64,000 nt of DNA from Larimichthys crocea (taxonomy: Eukaryota > Chordata > Actinopteri > Sciaenidae). The DNA lies in NCBI RefSeq assembly GCF_000972845.2, contig NC_040019.1, forward strand, positions 9,491,868-9,555,867, given 5' to 3'. Both the position numbers and the translations under genes were made by a program. Shown here piece after piece: positions 11,578 through 26,354 of the stretch. The first letter of the stretch is position 1, and each line of letters begins with the position of its first letter. The notes beneath the pieces are model-generated. The model had not been told where the DNA came from. It did no database searches and saw only the letters and a program-made list of their open reading frames with translations.

Positions 11578-14500
11578 AGTTTGCAGCTGGCTAATTCATG
11601 AACACATATACCATAGATGCTATACTGTATACAGCCATGTCTCCTAGAATTTATATACATGCACTAGTAAATTGCAGCAGCAAATTCACTTTCGGAGAAA
11701 AGTGGTGCGGCCTCAATAATGTTTTCAACTTAATAAAGGAACAAAGTTGCAAAATGTTCAGTATGAGCATATCTGAATATAACATTTAATAACATAGTTC
11801 ATTTATTTGTTTTACAATTTCAGCTCATTACAACTGAAACATGATGTGTGTTTTTATGGTTATGTTTTGGCCACTCAAAGCACTTGATTAAGATTAGGGT
11901 AAGATTGCGGTACTGGTTGGAAAAAGTAATTACTGACTGAAAATATGAAGCAGGACCACAGTCTTATCCTAACCTTAACCAACGTGTTTTGGTAGCCTAA
12001 ATCTAACCATAAACAGAACTCAGGATGTGAAACCTTGTCTAAAGTGTCAGTGCCCAGCACTGTGTGCCCATATTTACACTGAACAACCATCTGGACTTTT
12101 TCCTTTAGTTTTGCTCTAGAGAAACCTGTGGTATAGTTGTCAGCCAGTTTCCAAGCTTGGTATGGATACTCAACCTGCCAGCATGGGTCAGCACACCAGT
12201 GTCACAAATCTTATTGTGTTATTTGAACTGTATAAAAATGTAGGTGGTCCAAACCTTTCAAGTGCAAATCAGCATGCAGAATAATATTGCATGATACACC
12301 ATTAGCTTTGTGGTAAAGGCCTCTGTGATTCTGGGAAGTGTGCCGTCAAGTAAAAGTTTCTATATTGACTATAATATCGTGAGCCTTCACAAGGATTTTC
12401 CCAGGGAGAAATGATTTGTAACCAACATTATACACACATAACCATATGTCACTATTCCGTGTGATCTGTTTAACAAGGCTGTCCTCTACACTGTGACAGG
12501 TGTGTCATCTAATTATCGACTTTTAAGCGCAAGGATACAGAATTTTCTAAAAAGACCACATGACAAATGTAATACTGTACATGAACTGAATTGAAGGTGA
12601 AGGGCAGATTTATTGCTAGGATGATATTGGATCCAATGTGTCCTATCAGGTTTTATCGTCCAGGAGCTATTCACTCAGATATTTGATTTGTCTGGAGGCT
12701 CATGACACTCAATATGGCTAGACTAAACAAAAAACTGTTTAGGTAGGATGAAATTCATGATATCAGCTTATAGCTGGTACTGTACATGCGCTAACTGGCT
12801 CGTTTTTTTAATTAGCTCCACTTTTTTTAACTGGTTATTACTAGTTGTACTGATCCAGAACAGAGAACCAAGTTTTTTGTATTTTGTTCACTTACTTTTT
12901 TTAAACTCACTGTTAGAAAATCATGGGCAATGCAGGTATTCAGTTCTCTTAATTTTCATGCAGTCAGTGTATTTAGTTAGCTAAGTATACAAACCAAAAT
13001 TTGGTGGAACAATAAATTATCCCCAGTAGACCACTTAATCTTTCCCAGAAATAATTGCTAATGATCTATTTAAGATCTAAGATTGACTGTTGACCTGACT
13101 TGGCCTGTGTTCATTATGCCTTTCAAGTCTGTTTCCCCCACCTTTTATTGGAAACAACTACGAAAGGAATGCCAATTGAATGCCAGATTTCTGCTACTTG
13201 ACAAAAGCTAAAAGTAGAAAGAGACAGCTCCAAATACACCGTGGACAAAAGCGGTGTAACAAAAGGAAAAGGAAAGAGAAAAAAAATGGAGAGAGAATGA
13301 GTCAAACAATGAGAGGGGAAAGAAAAAATGACGGTGAGTGCTCTGATGTTTTATGATTTTGGATGTGGCTGTGGAGAGGAATGATGATGTCAATGGATGT
13401 TTTGACAATCAGAATAAATCAAGGAGCTGATGCGTGACTACAGTAGAGTTCAGGAATAACCACTTGTGAGTTATTTAGTGCGGGTGAGTTGATGCATGTG
13501 ATTATAACATATTCCTGACTTGCAAACTACCCTTTATTGGCTACCCTTTATACTGTCTGATGTTTATGTTAGATATTGATCATTTCAAGGTCACAAGTGT
13601 TTTTTTTTGTTGTTGTTTACATTGATAATGCAGTCTGTCGATGATTGACACACATTTAAGAGAACAGCACACATGTCTCCCAGAAGACTTGAAAGAAGAA
13701 TAAAAACAACAACAACAAAGACAAACAAATTGTTTAAGGACAGAAGAGACGATAAAATGATATGGCAAACAAAGTTCTGCTGCTGCTTTATGCATGCAAG
13801 GCTACCGCTGATGTTTTCACAGCACATAGTTATGACATACCTATACCAGATGACTTCCTTTCTTCCTTCCTCTTTATAAAAACTTTATAGGACCTGTACC
13901 TGGGCTTTGCAGACGTTTCAAGTTAATGTGACAAAAAGGAAAGAATTACTAAACCTTTATTTGCATCTTTCCAAAATACAAAATTGTATGATTTATCAGG
14001 GACACAATGCACTACAGCAATTATCAAATGTGTTGATCATAGTGTTCTTACTGTGGCTAATTTGCAACACTGTTTTCTCATAGTTTGAGTCCTAAACCAG
14101 TACTTAAAATAAACTTGGCGTGACAATATCCATTTGTACTAAATGAGTTAGAAATATGTTATGTCTCCCATAGACATAAATAGAGAGGCATCATGAGCTT
14201 AGTGACATGAGGCAATGTGTCATAATTGAACATTACTTGTACAGTGATAAATAGACCACTGACAGCACAAGGAAGTGCTTAAGTAATTTTGATCCATCTG
14301 GAAGACTAAACAAAAGACAAATGGCTTTGGTCGGTGGCTCTTGAGTGGCTTACTGTATAATTATCAATTTAAGGACTCAGCAGGAGAACGCAGTGTGTGT
14401 TTTAGTTCTTTTAACAATCATATAGCCTTACCTAGCAAACTCTAGCCGCACATTCCATCGGTCAAACCCTCTTTAAACAGAGCCATCTGAAAGCTATAAA

Positions 14501-16119
14501 CTGTTATGCAATTACATAAATATAAGACCAGTAGGGGTACACAATGTACCATCATTTGCACACAGTAAAAAGGGAAATATTGGCCTTTTCTATATGCAAA
14601 TGTCAGTTTGCAAGAAATAAACAACTGTAAGTAATGGAAATCAAATACTGAAAGAGTCTACACATTTGGAATTATACAAAATATCATTATGAAACAAAAA
14701 TGCAAATCTGAATTATGCACAAGCCAAAAGCAGCATGTAATTCCAATAGAGGGCAGAAATAGTTGAATCAATGGCCCAGTCCTCTCTCCATACTGACTTA
14801 AGAGATATCAAATATGAAGTTGCAAACTGAGCCTACATAATCCTACATATGAACACTGACAGACAGGGTTGGCAAGGTTAGGGTGGTGAAAGACATCTAG
14901 GAATACTGTTCACTGCAAGTAACCATTACCAGGCAAAGCAAAGAAACAATCAAACTGGAAGACAGAATTGTGTGTGCTCTTACAGCTGGAGAAACCTTAA
15001 AAAACCAAGTCCAAGTTCAAAGCTTTGAACCTACATACAGCTATATGTTAAAGTTTTTAAAATCTGGCTTTATGCTTTAAAAATAAGGCAATATAGATCG
15101 AGACAATCTATATCATTCCTATTCAAGCTGCTGCTTGATTCAAAGAAGAGAAATTCCAACAACACTTGCTCTATAACAATGGTTATGAATCAGTGGCACA
15201 TGTTTTTACAATCCCTGACAAAGGCAATATGCCAAAGCGCAATGAACTTTCTAATAAATATTGTTTTTTTTTGTGTCCCAGTGTTAATAATTAATCATAT
15301 ACAGCCGCAAAACATACCCTGGTTTACTTAAACATACTCCCTTTATTAACAGATTGCCCCTCCCTACACTATAGCCTTGTGTTTGAGAGAGTCCAGAAGA
15401 AGAAGATGAGCAGACCTGCTTTCATTCACTATCATAGGAGAGGAGAGATGAGAAAGAACGGCGTTGCATGTGTGTGTATGCAACTGAAGGAGCCCAGACT
15501 AGGCAGAGGAAATGACACAGGGTGACAAATAGAACGTGGAGTGTTCGCACATGCAAAATTATGGTATGACTCAACTACTAAACTGGAAGTGTTTTTATAA
15601 ACCACTGGCACACATGCATGGCTATCTCTGTGGAAGTTTGCTCATTTCTACTGAAGATCAATCATCCACTGCCTCCAAGGTGGTAACTTTTAAGTGCTTG
15701 CATAACAATCTAGAATTAGTTAATAATGCTCAAAATGAAAAATCCATTAACTGTAGAATAAGATATTTAAACCCACCCAGAAGCAGCATTTATGGTTCTA
15801 CCCTTCTGAGGGGTTCCTCATGGGTAGCTCTGTGGTCCATCAACATTTCTGTCAATACCAAAGCCAAAACAGCACACAGCTGGCAAAAATTAAGGCCCCC
15901 GAAATTCTATTACGGTAAAAGCCATTTTGCGTGTTCTCCAGCTTACATGGCGATTAAAACCTCATGGTAAATGCCAGGTGACCTTTTTAGTAAGCAGAGA
16001 GGGGAACAAATAATAGCAAATCATGGGAACATGACGAGACGGGCTGATGGACAGCGTACAGAGAGAACCACTCTGCTTCAAACACACACAGGCCTCCCAA
16101 CTATGATGTAGTTGCAAAC

Positions 16120-16345
16120 AAGTCAAGTCAAGTTTATTTGTACAGACCAATATCATATACAATGTCTCAAAGGGATATGCCGGCCCACAACAGCAACAGT
16201 TCCTGAACCAGACTCACAAATTCTCTAAGAACACAAGGAAAATCCCTCTCAAAAAAACATTGGCAAATAAGGAAACACAAAAAACGAGGTGGGGGAAGGC
16301 ACGGCATGGAAAAAATTCAGAAAGAGGTCCTTCCTCTGTTGGCAA
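16120..16345 (+). repeat. Diverged teleost repeat starting AGTCAAGTCAAGTTTATTTG
   Basis: The start block, CAAAGGGATATGCC, AGGAAAATCCCTCTC and a later AGGTCCTTCCTCTG resemble a widespread teleost repeat that includes TTTATTTATAAAGCAC and AAACTCCC blocks. Strongly decayed. The minus-strand ORF across it is not a gene. Confidence 0.5.
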
Positions 16346-17733
16346 CATGAGGTGAATAGTAGCCATAGGCGGGGAAAGGGCAACAACAAAGAGTAAGCAG
16401 AGCATTGCAAAGCAAACAGTAGAAAAACAGAAACCCAACAGTGGGATTACAAACCACACAATTAACATGTATACTATTTACAATTTACCGTATGTACGTC
16501 TACATGTATGCAGATACGCACAAGCACAACACACGTTCACCTTATTTGTCCCTTTTGTAGCTGGATGTGAAGACAGGTGTGAGCATGTTGAAATTTCGTC
16601 TGATGTTGGAAGCCAGGCTTACTATATTGTTATCCCTCACATCATTGCAATTACACAACTGAATTCAGGCACAGTGTAATTGCCTCAGCTATTAGCTCTG
16701 TGTATGGGTGTATGTGTGTGGGTGAGTTAGAGAGACCATACGTGTAAATCCTCAAGGTCATTGATCATGGATTCAAAAAAGAAATTCAAGAGAAAGGTGT
16801 AAGAAAAAACACACTGTAGTATGGCACTGTCATTCACTTTCTCTGCCCAGGTTCGATTTAGTATAGAAGATGTATAAATGTATATAGATCTATAATGTGT
16901 GTACAAATTACTAACAGAACACACGTTTTAAACAGCAGTAATATGATAGTTTTGTTAGATGAATGACATTTTTCTGTCCTTTCTCACAATGTTTAATTAA
17001 TTCTTATTGCAAATGACTAGCCAGTAGAGAATCAAAGGTTAAAATCACTATACTGTAAACTGTAAGTTAATGTTTTAAGGTATTTTTGTGTATTTTATTT
17101 TCATCATACTGGCTCAAATGAATATCACACTCAGGTAAAGTTTGAGCTTATATAATTTGTCTAACAAAGTACAAGTTATGCAAAGCAAAGAAACTTTCTA
17201 TATGATTTGTAAAACTCTGTATTAAATGTATTTTCTTGTCTCTTATGTTTGTGGGCTTAACTGTAATAACAGCTTAAAATGTCACACAATAATAAACATG
17301 GCAGGCACAACCTGGACACACATGAGTGTGACAAAATACATTTTTGCTTCCATAACCAAATGTGGTAGTTGAATGATAATTTAACTGGAAATTGAAACGT
17401 GATAACGTCACATGAATTCAAATCAAATGATCTAGTACTGCATGGATTTTTTTTCTCTCATATTTTTTCTGTTTTTATTCATTCTCTTTCTCAAAACACA
17501 TTTCTGTTTGTCCTTTTTTTTATTGTGTTTCTCTTTCCACGTCAACCTATGAGTCCTTGCAATTGCACAGTGGACTCTTTTTAAACAAACAAAACACAAG
17601 CTTTACATTAACAAACAAATCACAAGCTTTATATTTCCTGTGGGCTGCAAAACCTGCAAGGGGCCTCTTCTGTTAAACTGTCAGCACTCAACCCTCCACT
17701 CCCAACACTGAACCTACACGTCACCTTCCTCTT

Positions 17734-17739
<6 letters not shown>

Positions 17740-17780
<41 letters not shown>
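17740..17780 (+). repeat. (CA)n microsatellite
   Basis: Twenty CA units, uninterrupted. Confidence 0.98.
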
Positions 17781-17783
<3 letters not shown>

Positions 17784-18924
17784 GTAGACGTAACACAGGT
17801 ATACACAAATTGTCATGTGGAACCTAATGCCACTTATGAAAAGAAAAAAAACAAAACAACTAGACGCACATCTGAGTGTGCCTATGTGAGGGGGGAGGGG
17901 GTTGCAAGTGAGTTGTGGAGATTAACTAATGGCATCCAGGATAGATATTTAGAGGGAGGAACAAAACACTGTGGGAAACAAATTTCTCCATGCAGGTTGA
18001 GTTGCACATAATTGTCCAAGGAGGGAGATTCCTTTGGACAAACCTGATGAGGCATTGTGCTGTAGAAAAATACATCATTTATTCATGAAAATGTTTTTTC
18101 ATGGTTTGAGAGAGAAGGCAAAAATAGACTGAAATAGACATAAACTCAGTACGGAACTGTCCTCGTGCCATTACAGGTTGGTTTGGGTGTAGACTAAAGA
18201 TTTCAGTGTGTCTTCTCTGATATGTACTGAGTTGCCAGCAGCTCCTTTTCTCCTGACAGCACGGAGCTACATCTGCAGGGCGTAGTGTTGCAATTACCCT
18301 GCTGGTTGTTAGATTTACAACCGGGGTCATCAACTTGTCCAAAGGCCAGAATTTTTCTAAGCAGACACTGTTGGGGCTGGACTTTCAAATAAAACGAAAA
18401 AAAAAAATTATTTAGGCCTAAATAGCCTATAATTAATGTTTTCACTTTCTTACAAAATAAATGCCTATATAAGTGTAAGTAGACTCCTAAAAAACATGGG
18501 AAATCCATAATGATAGATAGCCAATAACTAGATAATCTAATCTAATTTTAAACGCTCTGGCCATGTACGCAGATCACTTAAGAGTTAATGGAACCAATTC
18601 TTTTTTTCATTGAGACATTTTGGTTGCAATTATGAGTCACTATTGAATAGGGCTGCCAACTCTCACACATTGACCATGAGGCTTATGCAACTGACACTTT
18701 TAACAGACTCTCACACTAAGGCAGTGAAAAACAGTTTGCTGACTGATAACGGGATGAAAAGATGACACTGACACAAACAGACAGTCAGGCAAGTGAGCAG
18801 CTCTTCTGACAAAACCATCTTTTCCTCTCCTCTCACAGCAGGACTTCTGTGACATTACTCACCGCAGGGTCATAATAATCATGTAAGCTCAATAATCAGT
18901 AATGAATAAGTATGATTGATCAGC

Positions 18925-18958
18925 ATGATATCTGGGTGTGTCAACACCCAGATATCAT
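18925..18958 (+). repeat. Perfect 15-bp inverted repeat (hairpin)
   Basis: ATGATATCTGGGTGT and ACACCCAGATATCAT with a 4-base GTCA loop; no mismatches. Confidence 0.95.
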
Positions 18959-19504
18959 CATAGCCTAAATTGGGAGACCAAACCTAACTTGGATCCCCAA
19001 GTTACCCAGCTCCAGTCATGATTTTGCATAGACATACTAATGTAATAACCTATTATTGGGAATTAGTTTCAGAATGACAAAGAGCATCCCCATAACCATA
19101 GTAAATCCCTCTCACTTCGACTTCCTCACTTCTGCTTCCCAGTGCACGATGTGAGATGAGAAGGGGAGAGATGCTGAAGACGGATGATATCAGTTAAGAA
19201 TTTGAGAAAATGGACATGTTGCTTGAGAGTACGGAAAGTGTCAACTGAGTCTCAGTCAATGCATGAAAGTCGATGGCCCAGAATAGAAAAACCAGTATAA
19301 AAACATAGATATAGACATTTCTGCAGTACATTTGAGAGATGTTTCTCACATATTTTGCTATCATAACCAATGCTGAGGACAAAAATGTGTTCCACCCTGA
19401 CTGAAAGGTACAACTGAATATCATCAGCATAACAACAGAACAGGGAAGCCCTCTACTTGTTCTTTGATTCTTTGACCCAGAAGTAGCATATATTTGAACA
19501 AGTC

Positions 19505-19865
19505 AGGACTGGGTCTATAGCCATGTTAGCAGAGTTCTGAGGCTATAAGTACACAGGTGTGCTTTAAAAAAAAAAAAAAAAAGTTAACATGCTTACAGTG
19601 GGAATGCTAGCAGGTGTAATTTATGCTAATGCAACACAAAAAATAGGCCAATTCATCTAGAAAATATTTCACTGGATTGGTGAAATGTTGTGGAAAGACA
19701 CAGGTAAGACAAAAAGTCACCAGTCATTAAGATTCATCCTCTGGCCATCAAATGTGTACCAAATTGTCAAAAAAGTCATCATCTAGACTGTCATTGTTAT
19801 ACTTATTATTCACTAGTTGTTGAGATTTCTGGACCAAAATAGCCATCAAATGACCAACATTTCCC
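19505..19865 (+). repeat. Diverged teleost repeat with GCTAGC/GTTAACATGC blocks
   Basis: Blocks include TATAGCCATGTTAGCAGA, GAGGCTATAAGTACACAG, GTGCTTT, AACATGCTTACAGTGGGAAT, GATTCATCCTCTGGCCATCA, TGTACCAAATTGTCA and TAGTTGTTGAGATTTCTGGA. Their order matches a common non-coding teleost repeat as I remember it (blocks on mean nucleotide 'ATTCATCCTCTGG...GTTGAGATATTTC'). A homopolymer A run interrupts it at about 19566. Confidence 0.55.
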
Positions 19866-22800
19866 AGAATGCTGCACCTCCACACCTATGTATTGGCTGC
19901 ATCTTGTACTACACACACTTACAAAACTTACCTAATGTGTTGACTGCTTGGACTGCATGTTGTTGTTGAGCAGTAATACAATGGACAGTTTGGTGGAACT
20001 CTTACATCTTGATAACATGTTAATTTGCAAGAGTAATAACAGTATTACGTGAAAGCCTCACAGTTATCTGAAATTAATCAACTTCCCTCCAGCTAATAAT
20101 AATTGAGTTTTCATCAAGGTCATGTTATAATCAAAGATAAAATATGATATTTGAAGCTAAAGTAACATATGGGTCTGAGTGAATGATGTAATGGTAAAAA
20201 TTGATTAATTATTTTATTGGCCTTTAAGACAGATTTGATGTTTAATTTGACTGTCAGCCTGTTCGTCATCCACAGTATAATGATATTTCTTCAACTCTGT
20301 CCACTGATGATATTACAGGCATGAGGTCAAATGAGGTCATAGCTGAACAACGGTAACCACAAACAGCAAATAAGCAGCTCCTGTCTTGAATGTATTGAAA
20401 AATTCTCCACATTCAAAAGCCCTATCGTAATTCAGCAGTATCATGGTCCGTGTCCTGCCTGTTGGTAACAACCTTTGTGTCCGATCTTAATGGGTTCCTC
20501 TTTAGAACTGTGTGGCACATTGGCTCTAATAATGTGGAAATGTCATGCTGTTCAGCATTGGGGTCCCCTTGCCCTTTCTGCATAGCAAGAAATTAGATCC
20601 TGTGTGGTGGTTTCGTCATGGACTAACAGCCACCTAGGTCCATGTCTACCATTTTGATGTGACCCGTATGTGGTCTGCTTTTACTGCCCCTGGCTCCTTT
20701 TTACTGTGGCTCTGTCTCCCCCTGGGTCTGTACTTAGCACTAAGAATAGAGCTGTGGGTGTTGACAGCCTGTTGGCTTTTGTCTTACTGTGATGCTGCAC
20801 TGTATTGACTGGTTGATGTGTAGTGCCATCCTCCACCTGCTGTGCCACAAGACTAGAGGGCTCTGGTGGCTTCAGCTGGCTATGTGAAGTAGTCTTGTGT
20901 AGGGTGAACAATTGTTGCTGGTCACTGAGACCAGCTTGTGCCACCTAACCTCCCTAGTATACTGGCTAGTATATAGTTATTTGCCCCCTCCTATGAAGTA
21001 AAATGTAATCGTGGTTATCCATCGCAACCCTTTTAGTTACAGGTGGAGGTCCATGTAGACAAAGAACTATAGAAATAATATAATGTATTATTGTTCAACA
21101 ACACAACAAACCATTCTACATGTACTTCTGTTATTCTTTGTTTTTTGTACAGTATATTGTGGGTAATAGAAATACATATACTACATCAGCAGCAAAATGC
21201 ATCTGGGCAATGATTATAATAGCTTCAAATAAATCTAGGCAGGGTTGTTGGTCCTTTCCTGTTCATTAATAGACAGAGCAATTCCATCATGAGTAAATAT
21301 TTATTTCTACCACTTTAAGTGTTTGCAATGCCCCAAATTGCAAAGTGAGACTAATCAATCTCAATTTAATGCTTAAATGCATTTTAAATCGATTTTTAGC
21401 TAACGCCAAATTCAACAAAGTTCTAGTCCAGACCACCATAAGTTGTGTCATTGCTTCATAACATAAAAAGATCTAATTAGTAGCCCTGTGTCTGATGGGG
21501 ACAAAATCCCCCACAAGGCATAATGATGAATGAAAAGGAAGGCAATGAGATGCACCAACCTTGTCTTGTCTTAATTACAATTCCTGCACAAATCCATTCA
21601 TGCCACATTGAGGTTCCATGAGCACACATAAGTGTCCATACCTACATAAGGGACATCGAAGGAATGTCATGGTTACTGAGAGATGGAAAGTAAAAAAAAA
21701 AACAAAAAAGGAAAGTCTAGACCTATGGCGAGGAGAGAGAGAGAGACTAACAATGTGTCTGTGAAGAGGCAAAATGGGAAAGGAAGCAAAAAGGGAAAGG
21801 GAATGCAGAAAGCCCTTGGCCCCCTGCCTGCAATCTGCAATCTGCTGATGGCGAGGCTCGTGACGAGGAGGTGCACAGCGTCCATTTTTAGCGATGAGGT
21901 CATCTTTAATTAACAAAACAAAGAGAGTCAGCTGTGTCACTCCAATCTGTTATCTGCACCCATGCTCAAGGACACCGTTTATCTCCATATAATTCAATCT
22001 CTTTGAATGAGGGCTTATCGACGCATTGGGGGGCATTCTTGGTCTCAACCAATAATGGAGCTGTTACATAAACAGGGGAGGGGGATACCACTGACCCTGT
22101 TCGCAGAAGAAAGGGAGACATGAGGATAGTAGAGAGGTATGAGGTATGTGACAGAAGAGAAGGGTAAAACAGAGGAAGATACACATGTCATGTATCCCAG
22201 TAAGCTGGCTGCGTGAGCTGGGAGGAGGAAACTGGACCTAAAATAAGGGCAAAGATCAAATGTCTAATCTGTTTCTCAGGCCAACAGTGCCAGCATGAGG
22301 TGACATCATTGCTGTGTAACCCTCAGAGCTGTCTGCTGTCTGCTGCCTGGGTCCCTCTCCCACTCCTCTACACTGTGAGACTCTCTTTCCTCTCCCTCTT
22401 TTGTCTTTTCTTTTCTGCCCATTTCCCCCCCGGTTCTTCTCACTTCGCTGCGTCTTTCCACATTTTCACACAATCTCTCCTCATGTTCTCATTTTCCTGA
22501 CAATTCTTGTAGTTCTGCTCTGCTCTGGCTTCTGACATGCTTGTCCTACGTGCCACAAAATCAGGTGTCATACAGCGATGATGCAACACAGAGAGACTCA
22601 CAGGTTTTTAATTAGCGTTAAGTGTGTGCGTTTGTGTGAGAGTTGTGGGAAGCACAGTGCTACGCTGATGAGCACATTCACAAAAAAAGTGTCACCTCAG
22701 CATAACTGTGATTTAAGGACAAGCCGACCAAATTAGCAACTGACGAGACAATAGAGGGATTGTAAAAATGTGATAATGGAACCCAGAAGCAGTCTGAATT

Positions 22801-25800
22801 CAGCCAATAAGGGATACTTTTGGTTAAGCCTTTTATTAGACAAATTTCATAACATATTTGGTGCCTTCCACTTTTTTCTGGGAACTCCCAGTGAGATCGA
22901 CAGGAAACAGAGTTGAAGGACATCTGACATTATAGTCTAGGTAAACCACAAATTATTCCCATGCAGTGAAAATACACTCTTGCATCCTTTTTTACAAAAC
23001 ATGTGCAGTTGCAGCCACAGTAAAAGGCGTTCACTCAACTTCAAAGTAGATTTTTAAATGGTAGAATGTTGATTACCTGGCTGTGGTACCTTAGATGACT
23101 GAAACCTAAATGAAACCAGGCGAGTTCCTTAATATTGGCATAGTTACAAAAAACAAATCAAATTATCCTTAAAGGGTTGTTTTTGCAATTTTGCAGGTTT
23201 AAAGCACCAGGTAAAAGGACATGCCCTTAATGTCAATACATTGTCATTTACACAACTTGCAGTTGCTAATTTGTTGTTGCTTTGTCATAGATTTTTGGCT
23301 GATGCAGGTATTAAAGCTACATTTAGAGCTTTTCTAGCATTTGTCCATTTTAATGCTCTTATCAAATTTCTTAATATTGTTTGTGATCCTCAATATCTTC
23401 TCACATATCACAGCTGGTTTGACCTATTGCTGTAGAGGAATGCTGAGCCCCACACTAATACGTCAGCACTGCCTTTCCAACTGGATTTTCTGTGAATGCT
23501 GTCTCTGCCTTGGTGTGCCATCTAGAGGCCTGTGTGAGGCCCAGTGAAGTGGATCACTCATATCCATCACAAATGTGACTAAAATGAGCTTGTTTAATAA
23601 ATTACACAATGGTCCAAGGTAGTAATGAGTAGGTTAAGAGTATACTTCACAAAGGCCTTTTTTAACAATTGCTTTGGAAAACTTAAATAAATAATGTGGG
23701 ACATAGCTAATCATGACACAATTCCTTCTCCTGAAATGGTGTATAATTAAAAGTGGTATAGTTAAATTATTATCTTTTTTAATACATACTGTATTTATAT
23801 TGTACTGTGATCACTAAAGCAACCATGAATCAATACACTTTAGATATCTGTATATGATTTGTGCCCACAGATATGTTACTACAGATGCAACTGTCTGTGA
23901 ATCAGTCAATACATGAATCGATATAAATAAATAAATAGATCTAGAGGTTTCTAGAATATGATGCTTTACTCTATAGTAGCATTAGTAGGGTTTCAATTGA
24001 CATTTGCTTCTTGAAAGACGAGGAGTAAGAAGACAGTAAGGTAAATGAGAAGTAAATGTTTTACTAAGGAAATAAATACCATTGGTGGTCAGGGTTTATT
24101 TTAATTATCGTTCTGTTTCACACAGTCAATGTCCTCAACCAGGGTCTAAAAGCTATATCACTCACCAAAATTTACATTTGAATTTGCCTGCCAATCAGGG
24201 TGAGTTATCACGTTTGGAGACTGTGTATGGCCATTAAAACTCACCCTTGCATTTACTTTTTTTTTTTCAGCACTTGAATACACCCTATTGAGATGATTAA
24301 CTGCAATAGGGATGACCTCATCTTCACCTACGCTTCATCACAGTGAGTCAGTGCCCCACTTGCCTTACTGGCCTTGTAGGAACAGGTGATCCCTCTCTGT
24401 CTGCTCCATCTGTACATCTGGCATTGGTGTTCGGACATCTTCTGTGCTAAGCCGCGGGACCTGGATCTTGGCAGCAATGACAGTGTCTGCAGTACCCTCA
24501 TCCTCAATGTTCGTTTTCATGACAAAGACAGGATGGATGTTGTGAATAAGACACCATCCATTGACACAGTGGTTCCCATTGACCTGTTCTTGATTCCCTG
24601 CATCACTTTCATCCTATGCATATGTTAAGGTGACAGACTTCTTGGGAACTCCCTACCAAAGCAAATTTGGTTGTCATTGTATCTCACAAGCAGGGCACTT
24701 TTGCTTTCATTTATGCATACTCTGAAATGTTTTTAGACTGCTCTGTCCATTGGATCACTGTGAAGACAGTTTGAATGGTTGCTACTTGGTCTATACTATG
24801 TAGTTGCACTTTCCTGGGCAAGGATCTCTCGGCACAAACTTCTCTTGTTTTATCTCTTCAGGAGACTCTTTAATGTCACATTGTCCCCACCTTCAACTTT
24901 GCTGCAAGGATTGGTCGATTGTTCTGAGCTGAAATGATGTCGGCCTTCTGCATTGATAAATGGACAGCGAGTGTAGAACAATGCTCAAGTCTCTTCAGAG
25001 ACCAGCAGGAGTGGTTGGCAGCATCCTTGTTCTACAGGGTAAGGCTGAATGTTTTGATCCTGATTTGAATTATGTGAATAGGGAATTAAGGTTTGGAGAG
25101 AGCTTTTACTGATAGGAATGCCTGATGCATTATCTTATTACTATGTCCATCTTCAGTTTCTTAAAGCATGTAGTAAATGTTAAAGAAATAAAACAATGGT
25201 TATGAACTGCAGCCCCAGTTCTTTGACTACAGGTAAAATGACAACCTTGTGCTCGAAGGTCAGCGTCTATTGATGGATGCAAAAGTCTTGACCATTTATT
25301 GTCTTGGCTGGCAAAAATAAATATGTATAGCTTGTCCTGACTGTCCGACAAAAAAAGGACACTGGTAAAGGGTTACACATTTGCTCATAGAACCAAAAAA
25401 CATTCCTGGACAAAAATTTAATTATTTTTTTGGTTATTTTAGAAATCTATATAAATTTCACTCCCAGGTTCTATAGTGTCATGTAGATGACAGATCTGAA
25501 TTAATAGCATCCAGGGGTTCCAGCAATAGTACAGGCAGTTGTCAGAGGCAAAAAAAGTTGCCCGGGTACCCTTCACTTTCAAATTCTTGGAAAAGAAAAG
25601 CCTAGCTTCACTATGTAGATATAGGATAGAAGGGGGTTTGATATCTGCAAGCAGACAACCTATTGTAATTAAATGCTAATGTGAACTACTCTGATGTATG
25701 TCAGGGTATTTGTGATAGGACACAAACACATATTCTTTGTTGGTCTCGGGGCTTTCTGCCAGGTCAATTTGCAGCTGGTCATTTCAATTTTAACAAAATT

Positions 25801-26354
25801 GTTTAACATCAGAGTTTTGAGCAGACAATCTGATATTGCAATCAGAAAACATTGTCAACAGATGGTAACCATCTGTGAACAAAGATAAACAATTGGGGAT
25901 GATTCAGGTAGTGCCTTATTCTGTCTCCCATGCTTTACCACCATGCAGATATAGGTCCAGACCTGAGTGGTGGTGGGAATACTGATGGCTGCCAATAGAG
26001 CATCATGTCCATGTAAACAACATGACATATGAACTCAGGGCTCAGCTGCTCTCCGTAACAAGTCTATGTTCCTGTCACTGTTGACCTCAGAGGGATGATT
26101 TGTGAGTGACCAGGGAGAAGCCTTCAAGAAAAGACTTATTTTCTCAACACTGGGAAAATCTGAAAAGAGAGCATGATGATATTCTAAAACACTAAACTCT
26201 TCTTCATTATCACAGTTGATTTTGGTCCTTGTTTTTACTTTCAGGTCTTTATTTTCTTGAATCAAGGTGATGTAAGCCAGGGTACACTGAGCAAGAAATT
26301 GATGAATTGCAGGAAGAGGCCTAAGGCAGCATTGGAAACAGTCAGTAAGCTAAC

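Noticed and set aside
15536..15970. 144-codon plus-strand ORF
   Set aside because: No domain, no promoter or splice context, random-looking composition. Listed here rather than as a gene; a translated search would settle it.
20681..20944. 87-codon minus-strand ORF in a GC-richer patch
   Set aside because: Same strand as astn2, but sequence unrelated to astrotactins and no conserved motif. The patch may be a non-coding conserved element or old repeat; not supported as a gene.
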